DNA of 59,970 bases. It comes from an uncultured Lachnospiraceae bacterium (GTDB lineage: Bacteria; Bacillota; Clostridia; Lachnospirales; Lachnospiraceae). The stretch spans positions 1 to 59,970 of the forward strand of contig CANQUC010000013.1 in the NCBI GenBank assembly GCA_947626945.1, written 5' to 3'. Both the position numbers and the translations under genes were made by a program. The notes under the pieces were generated by a model. It was not told the origin of the DNA. It saw only the letters and a list, made by a program, of their open reading frames with translations, and searched no databases. Below, one piece after another: positions 54,364-59,970 of the stretch; the first letter of the stretch is position 1, and every line of letters starts with the position of its first letter.

Positions 54364-55380
54364 ATGAAGAAAATAACGGCGGTCTGTCTGCTTGCGGCTG
54401 TCTGGATTTTTGCCGCCTGCGGATGCAGCAGACAAAAAGAAACAATTTCAAAAACAGAAATGCTGATGGATACGGTGGTGACCGTGACTTTGTGGGACTA
54501 TCCGGAGCCTGAAGTACTTGACGACTGTATGGAGCTCTGCGAAAAGCTGGATCGCCAGTTTGACAGCGACAATCCCGGCGGAGAGATTTTTGCCGTCAAC
54601 AGCAAAGCCGGGCAGACAGTCAAAATCAGCGACGAAACCAGAACGCTCCTGGAAATGGGACAGCGCTATGAAGCCCTGTCAGAGGGCAGATTTTCCATGG
54701 AGATCGGTCCTTTGAGCAGTCTGTGGGATTTTCATCCGGAATCGGCTTATCTGCCCTCAGAGGAGGAAATAAAGGCTTCTCTCATAAAGACAAAGCAGGC
54801 ATCTCTGGAATTGTCCGCTGAAAGCGCCAGACTTTCGGGAGACGGGGCCGCTCTGGATGTGGGCGCCATTGCCAAAGGATACACGGCAGATCTGCTGAAA
54901 GAGTTTCTGACGGCACAGGGCGTAAAAAGCGGCATTATTGATCTGGGCGGAAATGTACTGCTGATTGGAGAAAAGCCGGATCACAGCCCGTTTTCCGTAG
55001 GGATTCAGAAACCCTTTGCCAAAACCGGGGAGACTTTGCTTGGGGTGAAGGCTTCGGATTCCTCAGTGGTCACCTCCGGTATTTACCAGCGGTATTTTGA
55101 AAAAAACGGTCAGCTGTATCACCATATTCTGGATCCGGACACCGGATACCCGGTGAAAACGGATCTGTACAGCGTAACGGTTTTGTCGGCCCGCTCCGCG
55201 GACGGAGACGCCCTTAGCACAGTGTGTATGCTGTTGGGGCTGGAAGAGGGTAAAAAGCTGATAGAAAAAACCAAAGACACGGAAGCGATTTTTGTGACAG
55301 ATCAGCAGGATGTAATCTATACCAGCGGCATATCCCGGGAAATGATAATCAACGAACATGGAGGAACGGATCATGATTGA
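54364..55380 (+). CDS. apbE: FAD:protein FMN transferase (ApbE lipoprotein)
   Basis: 338 residues. Lipoprotein signal with a Cys-Gly-Cys at about 20-22 (FAACGCSRQ). It attaches FMN covalently to Thr or Ser of target flavoproteins outside the membrane, for example Rnf or Na-NQR subunits. Motifs: MLMDTVVTVT, GDGAALDVGAIAKGYTAD, DLGGNVLLIG and HHILDPDTGYPV. The end overlaps the aminopeptidase start by 8 bases. No Rnf genes are in the window, so its target is not shown here. Confidence 0.95.
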   Translation: MKKITAVCLLAAVWIFAACGCSRQKETISKTEMLMDTVVTVTLWDYPEPEVLDDCMELCEKLDRQFDSDNPGGEIFAVNSKAGQTVKISDETRTLLEMGQRYEALSEGRFSMEIGPLSSLWDFHPESAYLPSEEEIKASLIKTKQASLELSAESARLSGDGAALDVGAIAKGYTADLLKEFLTAQGVKSGIIDLGGNVLLIGEKPDHSPFSVGIQKPFAKTGETLLGVKASDSSVVTSGIYQRYFEKNGQLYHHILDPDTGYPVKTDLYSVTVLSARSADGDALSTVCMLLGLEEGKKLIEKTKDTEAIFVTDQQDVIYTSGISREMIINEHGGTDHD

Positions 55381-57184
55381 GAACACGACGGGCCAAAGGA
55401 CGCCCAAACAGCGCATCGGGGCTTTTCAGGAGGAAATGAAAAAAAGAAACATTTCCTATGAGATTCTGTTTACCAACGATTTTCATCAGTCAGAATATGT
55501 GGGGGAATATTTCCGCAGCCGTGCGTACTTTTCCGGCTTTACCGGCTCTGCCGGCGTGCTGGTGATCGGTCAGGATAGCGCCGGACTCTGGACTGACGGA
55601 CGGTATTTTATCCAGGCAGAGCGCCAGATGCAGGGCAGCGGCGTAACCCTTTTTAAAATGGGAGAGGAAGGAGTTCCATCTGTATACGGCTTCTTGGAAG
55701 ACCGGCTGAAACAGGGAGAAGCGCTTGCCTTTGATCCCCGTACCATTTCCGCAAAAGAGGGCAGACAATTTGAAGAATTGCTTGCAGAAAAACAGGGAAC
55801 ACTGATTTTGGAACAGGAAATTGTGGATCTGATCTGGAAAGACCGTCCCGCCATGTCAAAGGAGCCGGCTTTTTTGCTGAAGACCGAGTACAGCGGTATG
55901 ACCGCAGCAGAAAAAATCGCCAGGGTAAGGGACGTTATGAAAGAAAAGCAGGCCCAGGTGCATTTGCTGGCGGCATTGGATGATATTGCCTGGCTGTATA
56001 ACATCCGGGGCAATGATGTGGAGTGCAATCCGGTGGTGCTGTCCTATGCCGCCGTTACCATGACAGAGGCCATCCTGTTTGTGGATCAAACCAAGCTGGA
56101 TCCGAAGCAGAAAAGTGCGCTGGCGGCCCAGGGGATCACACTGAAAGATTATGAGGAGATCTTTTCCTATGCGGCCCAATTAACAGGCAAAAGGGTGATG
56201 GCAGACCGGGAAAAGATCAGCTATGCTCTTGAAAAGGCGCTGCCGGATGGAACGCTGCTGGACTGTGAAAATCCGGAACAGCTTATGAAAGCGGTAAAAA
56301 ATCAGACGGAGATCGCAAATCTGAAACAGGCTCATGTGAAAGACGGAATTGCCTGCACCCGGTTTATCAGATGGATCAAACAGGCTGTAAAGGAGAAAAC
56401 CCTTACAGAATGGGAAGCCTCCCTGCGGCTGGAACAATTCCGGAAAGAACAGGAAGGCTTTCTGGAGCCCAGTTTTACCACCATATGCGCCTATAATGAA
56501 AACGGGGCAATGATGCACTATTCCGCAACGGAAAGCGCCAGCGCGAAGCTGAAACCGGAGGGCATATTGCTGGTAGATTCCGGCGGCCAGTATTATGAGG
56601 GAACCACAGACGTGACCAGAACCTTTTGTCTGGGTCCGGTAAGCCGGCAGATCCGGGAGCATTTTACCCTGGTGCTGAAAGGCATGCTGCATCTGCAGAA
56701 CGCCCGGTTCCTTTACGGCTGCACGGGATACAATCTGGATATTCTGGCAAGGCAGCCTATGTGGGATGTGGATCTGGATTACAAATGCGGCACGGGACAT
56801 GGCGTGGGATATCTGTTGAATGTGCATGAGGCGCCAAACGGTTTCCGATGGAAAAAGGTGCCGGAGCGAAATGACAGCTGCGTGCTGGAGCCGGGAATGG
56901 TAACCACTGACGAGCCGGGAATCTATATTGAGGGCAGTCACGGGATCCGCACGGAAAACGAGCTTCTCTGCGTCAGGGGAAAGAAAAATGAATACGGACA
57001 GTATCTGCGTTTTGAGCCGCTGACAATGGTGCCTGTTGACCTGGAGCTTGTGGAAAAAGAACTGCTTGGACCGGAAGACCTCAGACAGTTAAACGAATAT
57101 CATCAGCTTGTGCGAAATACGCTGTGGCCCTATCTGGATCCGGAAGAAAGAAAATGGCTTGAAAAAGCAACTGCCGCAATTTGA
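55373..57184 (+). CDS. Xaa-Pro aminopeptidase (M24B)
   Basis: 603 residues from the ATG at 55373 (GGAGG 8 bases upstream; an ATG at 55358 is less suited). It removes N-terminal residues before proline, a two-metal cytosolic enzyme. Two creatinase-like N-terminal domains (about 10-300), then a pita-bread catalytic domain with metal ligands in LVDSGGQYYEGTTDVTRTF, GHGVGYLLNVHE, TDEPGIY and TENELL, and a C-terminal extension typical of the long eukaryote-like and Firmicute form. Confidence 0.95.
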   Translation: MIENTTGQRTPKQRIGAFQEEMKKRNISYEILFTNDFHQSEYVGEYFRSRAYFSGFTGSAGVLVIGQDSAGLWTDGRYFIQAERQMQGSGVTLFKMGEEGVPSVYGFLEDRLKQGEALAFDPRTISAKEGRQFEELLAEKQGTLILEQEIVDLIWKDRPAMSKEPAFLLKTEYSGMTAAEKIARVRDVMKEKQAQVHLLAALDDIAWLYNIRGNDVECNPVVLSYAAVTMTEAILFVDQTKLDPKQKSALAAQGITLKDYEEIFSYAAQLTGKRVMADREKISYALEKALPDGTLLDCENPEQLMKAVKNQTEIANLKQAHVKDGIACTRFIRWIKQAVKEKTLTEWEASLRLEQFRKEQEGFLEPSFTTICAYNENGAMMHYSATESASAKLKPEGILLVDSGGQYYEGTTDVTRTFCLGPVSRQIREHFTLVLKGMLHLQNARFLYGCTGYNLDILARQPMWDVDLDYKCGTGHGVGYLLNVHEAPNGFRWKKVPERNDSCVLEPGMVTTDEPGIYIEGSHGIRTENELLCVRGKKNEYGQYLRFEPLTMVPVDLELVEKELLGPEDLRQLNEYHQLVRNTLWPYLDPEERKWLEKATAAI

Positions 57185-57238
57185 TGAAAAAACGGCGATC
57201 CTATCAAAAATTACCATTATATTAAAACCGTTTTTGCT

Positions 57239-57245
57239 TATACTA
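57239..57245 (+). promoter_or_regulatory. Possible SigG-type -10 element for the spore protein
   Basis: TATACTA lies 22 bases before the ATG and resembles the forespore CATACTA consensus; the -35 box is not clear. The call rests on the gene being forespore-specific. Confidence 0.35.
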
Positions 57246-57266
57246 GCATTACGGAGGTGATAAAAC

Positions 57267-57473
57267 ATGAGCAGTTCAAACAACAACAAAGTAAATGTAC
57301 CTGAAGCAAAAGAGGCTATGAACCGCTTCAAAATGGAAATTGCATCTGAACTGGGCGTTAATCTGAAGGATGGTTACAACGGTGACCTGACATCCAGAGA
57401 GGCCGGAAGTATCGGCGGCGGTATGGTCAAGAAGATGATCGAGGCTCAGGAACGCCAGATGGCAGGAAAGTAA
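57267..57473 (+). CDS. Alpha/beta-type small acid-soluble spore protein
   Basis: 68 residues. It coats and protects DNA in the dormant spore and is degraded during germination. The family signature is present: a helical FKMEIASELGV that contains the germination protease site, and the second conserved block SREAGSIGGGMVKKMIEAQ. GGAGGTGAT site at a good distance. Expressed in the forespore. One of two sporulation loci in this window, with cotJABC. Confidence 0.95.
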   Translation: MSSSNNNKVNVPEAKEAMNRFKMEIASELGVNLKDGYNGDLTSREAGSIGGGMVKKMIEAQERQMAGK

Positions 57474-57520
57474 TTTGAGACGACAACAAAGCAAATTATA
57501 GAACAGCATGTTTTACGAAT

Positions 57521-57554
57521 CCCAGCGGCTTTCAACGGCCGCTGGGATTTTTTT
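57521..57554 (+). terminator. Intrinsic terminator after the spore protein
   Basis: CCCAGCGG (57521-57528) pairs with CCGCTGGG (57539-57546), followed by ATTTTTTTG. Confidence 0.9.
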
Positions 57555-57846
57555 GCCGCAAGTGAGATCAGCAGGGAAAAAGCAGGCGCTTGAGATTCTG
57601 GAGATTTCTGAAAACGGAAAAACGCACAGGATTCCCATTTCTCGGCAACAATGAAATCATTCGGATTGTAAATACCCGCAAAGGCAGCCTGATGACAAAC
57701 AGAAAAAACAAAAAATAAATGAAATTCATTCATAAGAATTGTTTCTAAATCCTTTGAATGAGCAAAAAATTCAATAAAATGTATCTGCAATTTGTTTCCT
57801 TAGTAACTAAATTCAAATAATCTGACAATTTAATAAAAAGTAAGTG
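57555..57846. other. A+T-rich intergenic DNA without a recognised gene
   Basis: No plausible start with a ribosome site. One frame reads NNEIIRIVNTRKGSLMTNRK before a stop, which could be the remnant of a lost gene, but no family was recognised. A weak inverted repeat TCATTCA/TGAATGA lies at 57726-57761. Confidence 0.5.
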
Positions 57847-57875
57847 TTTACAAATTCCGAAATCGGGAGTATAGT
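57847..57875 (+). promoter_or_regulatory. Sigma-A promoter for gltB
   Basis: TTTACA (57847-57852), 17 bp, TATAGT (57870-57875). The predicted start of transcription is about 57882, directly before the paired hairpins. Confidence 0.75.
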
Positions 57876-57882
57876 ATCCTCT

Positions 57883-57918
57883 AAGGACAAATGTCTTTGC
57901 GGGACGAACGTTCTGCGC
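57883..57918 (+). promoter_or_regulatory. Two mini-hairpins at the 5' end of the gltB transcript
   Basis: AAGGACAAATGTCTTT (57883-57898) and GCGGGACGAACGTTCTGC (57899-57916) each fold to a 6-7 bp stem with a 4-base loop; both share the GGAC-N4-GT core. They start right at the predicted transcript start. No published RNA family was identified from memory; a regulatory role in nitrogen control is a guess. Confidence 0.45.
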
Positions 57919-57945
57919 GAAGATGAAAATACAAGGAGGAGACAA

Positions 57946-59970
57946 ATGGACAACAAAGGCTTATATGAGTCCCGATTTGAGCATGATAACTGCGGTATCG
58001 GCGCCGTTGTGAATATCAAAGGTGTCAAAACTCATGAAACCGTGGAAAACGCCCTGAAGATCGTGGAGAATCTGGAGCACCGGGCAGGAAAGGACGCCGA
58101 GGGGAAAACCGGCGACGGCGTTGGGATCCTGCTGCAGATCTCTCACAGGTTCTTTTCCAGAGTGGCAAAAGAGCTTGGCTTTCAGCTTGGCGGAGAGAGA
58201 GAGTACGGTGTGGGCATGTTTTTCTTCCCCCAGGAAGAATTAAAAAGAAACCGTGCAAAAAAAATGTTTGAGATCATTTCCAAAAAGGAAGGCCTGGAGA
58301 TCCTGGGCTGGCGTCAGGTGCCCATTCATCCTGAGGTTCTGGGATCCAAAGCGCTGGAGTGCATGCCCTGCATTATGCAGTGCTTTATTGCGAAGCCCGC
58401 GGATGTAAAAAAAGGTCTGGAATTTGACCGCCGGCTGTATGTTGCCAGAAGAGAGTTTGAACAGAGCAACGACGATACCTATGTGGTTTCCCTGTCCAGC
58501 CGGACCATTGTCTACAAAGGCATGTTTCTGGTAGGCCAGCTGCGGCAGTTCTTTTCCGATCTGCAGGAAAAGGATTACGAGTCCGCCATTGCCACCGTTC
58601 ATTCCCGTTTTTCTACCAATACCAATCCCAGCTGGGAGCGGGCTCATCCAAACCGCTATATCGTACATAACGGTGAGATCAACACCATCCGGGGCAACGT
58701 GGATAAGATGCTTGCCCGGGAGGAGACCATGCAGTCGGAATATCTGGAGAAGGATTTCCTGAAAATCCTGCCTGTGGTGAACGGCTCCGGCTCTGATTCC
58801 GCCATGCTGGACAATACCCTGGAATTTTTGCTGATGAGCGGAATGGAGCTGCCTCTTGCGGTGATGATCACCATTCCGGAGCCCTGGGATAACAACTCGA
58901 CCATGAGCCAGAAGCGGAAAGACTTTTACCAGTATTATGCCACTATGATGGAGCCCTGGGACGGTCCGGCCTCCATTTTGTTTTCCGACGGCGATCTGAT
59001 CGGCGCGGTGCTTGACCGAAACGGCCTGCGCCCTTCCCGCTACTATATTATGGATGACGATACGCTGATCCTTTCCTCGGAGGTAGGCGTGCTGGATCTG
59101 GATCCTACCCGGATCCTTGTAAAGGAACGGCTTCATCCCGGCAAAATGCTTCTGGTAGATACGGTGGCTGGGAGAGTGATCAACGACGATGAATTAAAGG
59201 ATTACTACGCGAGCCGCCAGCCCTACGGCGAGTGGCTGGACCGGAACCTGCTCACCTTAAAGGAACTGCGGATTCCAAACAAAAAGGTACAGTCTTACAC
59301 CAGCGAAGAGCTTACAAGGCTTCAGCGGGCTTTTGGGTACTGCTATGAGGAATTCCGCACTTCCATTCTGACCATGGCAAGAGACGGCGGAGAGGGGATC
59401 GCGGCAATGGGAATCGATACGCCCCTTCCGGTGCTGTCCAAGTCCAAACAGCCGCTGTTCAATTATTTTAAGCAGATGTTTGCCCAGGTGACCAATCCGC
59501 CCATTGACGCCATCCGTGAGGAGATCGTCACTTCTACCACGATTTATATCGGAAAAGACGGAAACCTGCTGGAGGAGCACGCGGACAACTGCCATATGCT
59601 TCGGATCAACAATCCCATTCTGACCAATACGGATATGCTGAAGATCAAAAGCATGAAGCGGGAAGGCTTCCAGGTGCAGGAAATCCCGATCATTTACTAT
59701 AAGAGCACCAGCCTGGAAAAAGCCATTGACAGGCTGTATGTGGAGGTAGACCGGGCTTACGCAAAGGGCGCCAACATCATCATCCTCTCCGACAGGGGCG
59801 TGGACGAAAACCATGTGGCGATCCCGTCCCTGCTGGCGGTGTCCACCCTGGAGCAGCACCTGGTGCGCACCAAGAAGCGCACCGCCGTGTCCGTCATTCT
59901 GGAGTCCGCCGAGCCCCGGGACGTCCATCACTTCGCCACCCTGCTGGGCTACGGCGCCCGGGCCATCAAC
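57946..59970 (+). CDS. gltB: Glutamate synthase large subunit, 3'-truncated by the window
   Basis: First 675 codons, open at the window end. The ATG has AAGGAGGAG. It is made as a precursor: the catalytic Cys is C16 (HDN-CGIG), so a 15-residue propeptide is removed. The N-terminal nucleophile amidotransferase domain spans about 16-430 (STNTNPSWERAHPNRYIVHNGEINTIRGN), giving ammonia from glutamine. From about 475 the central domain begins (NYFKQMFAQVTNPPIDAIREE). The FMN/synthase and C-terminal domains lie beyond the window. It makes glutamate from 2-oxoglutarate and glutamine for the amino donors used by serC and ilv steps. Confidence 0.97.
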   Translation, partial: MDNKGLYESRFEHDNCGIGAVVNIKGVKTHETVENALKIVENLEHRAGKDAEGKTGDGVGILLQISHRFFSRVAKELGFQLGGEREYGVGMFFFPQEELKRNRAKKMFEIISKKEGLEILGWRQVPIHPEVLGSKALECMPCIMQCFIAKPADVKKGLEFDRRLYVARREFEQSNDDTYVVSLSSRTIVYKGMFLVGQLRQFFSDLQEKDYESAIATVHSRFSTNTNPSWERAHPNRYIVHNGEINTIRGNVDKMLAREETMQSEYLEKDFLKILPVVNGSGSDSAMLDNTLEFLLMSGMELPLAVMITIPEPWDNNSTMSQKRKDFYQYYATMMEPWDGPASILFSDGDLIGAVLDRNGLRPSRYYIMDDDTLILSSEVGVLDLDPTRILVKERLHPGKMLLVDTVAGRVINDDELKDYYASRQPYGEWLDRNLLTLKELRIPNKKVQSYTSEELTRLQRAFGYCYEEFRTSILTMARDGGEGIAAMGIDTPLPVLSKSKQPLFNYFKQMFAQVTNPPIDAIREEIVTSTTIYIGKDGNLLEEHADNCHMLRINNPILTNTDMLKIKSMKREGFQVQEIPIIYYKSTSLEKAIDRLYVEVDRAYAKGANIIILSDRGVDENHVAIPSLLAVSTLEQHLVRTKKRTAVSVILESAEPRDVHHFATLLGYGARAIN

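Noticed and set aside
1-59970. CRISPR arrays, tRNA or rRNA genes, transposases, prophage genes
   Set aside because: No spaced short repeats, no tRNA-like GGTTCGA arms with a matching acceptor, and no transposase or phage motif was noticed on either strand.

Overview
The window reads as a chromosomal segment of a spore-forming, Gram-positive Clostridium relative, most likely a gut Lachnospiraceae. The reasons are a cotJABC spore-coat operon, an alpha/beta-type small acid-soluble spore protein, LPQTG wall-anchored proteins with a sortase, dockerin-bearing secreted proteins, YesM/YesN-type two-component genes, and consensus sigma-A promoters with strong AGGAGG ribosome sites. No rRNA, tRNA, CRISPR array, prophage or insertion sequence was recognised. 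Most of the window has moderate G+C; the first 3 kb is clearly richer in A+T.

Layout. 1-5.2 kb: the end of a BspA-like leucine-rich-repeat/dockerin protein, a type II toxin-antitoxin module wedged into a duplicated cotJC 3' end, then cotJC-cotJB-cotJA on the minus strand. 5.3-10.5 kb: a membrane metallophosphoesterase, a class D-like sortase with an unusual C-terminal extension, and two tandem LamG/LPQTG surface proteins. 10.6-19.4 kb: an HD-GYP response regulator, a GlgX-like protein that has lost its catalytic residues, a TraX-like membrane protein, trpS, a lactonase-type beta-propeller, aroC, tgt and yajC. 19.5-27.7 kb: an amino-acid biosynthesis run (leuB, ilvD, ilvB, serC, serA, DUF1015). 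27.7-35.4 kb: MoxR, DUF58 and a transglutaminase-like protein lacking the catalytic Cys, then a secreted dockerin/pectate-lyase and a DUF4430 protein. 35.6-41.8 kb: a zinc-finger membrane protein, polA, coaE, a WalJ-like hydrolase, an ACT protein and a DUF711 protein. 41.9-53.6 kb: a sugar block with fucI, a response regulator/histidine kinase/anchored sugar-binding trio, and a two-permease sugar ABC transporter. 53.7-60 kb: a DJ-1 protein, apbE, an aminopeptidase P, a spore protein, and the first 675 codons of the glutamate synthase large subunit behind a hairpin leader.

How the genes work together. The sugar block looks like one regulon: an extracellular sensing trio next to an ATP-driven sugar importer and L-fucose isomerase, near a secreted pectate-lyase-like enzyme. 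The sortase and the two LPQTG proteins form a small surface-display unit. leuB/ilvD/ilvB supply branched-chain amino acids, serC/serA supply serine, and gltB supplies glutamate as amino donor.

The most unusual points are the toxin-antitoxin module flanked by duplicated cotJC/terminator DNA, with a palindromic operator exactly between its -35 and -10 boxes; the sortase with twin C-terminal beta-repeats; an internal LPQTG motif in one LamG domain; two predicted pseudoenzymes (GH13 and transglutaminase folds); and the paired mini-hairpins at the start of the gltB transcript. None of these alone proves a new system.
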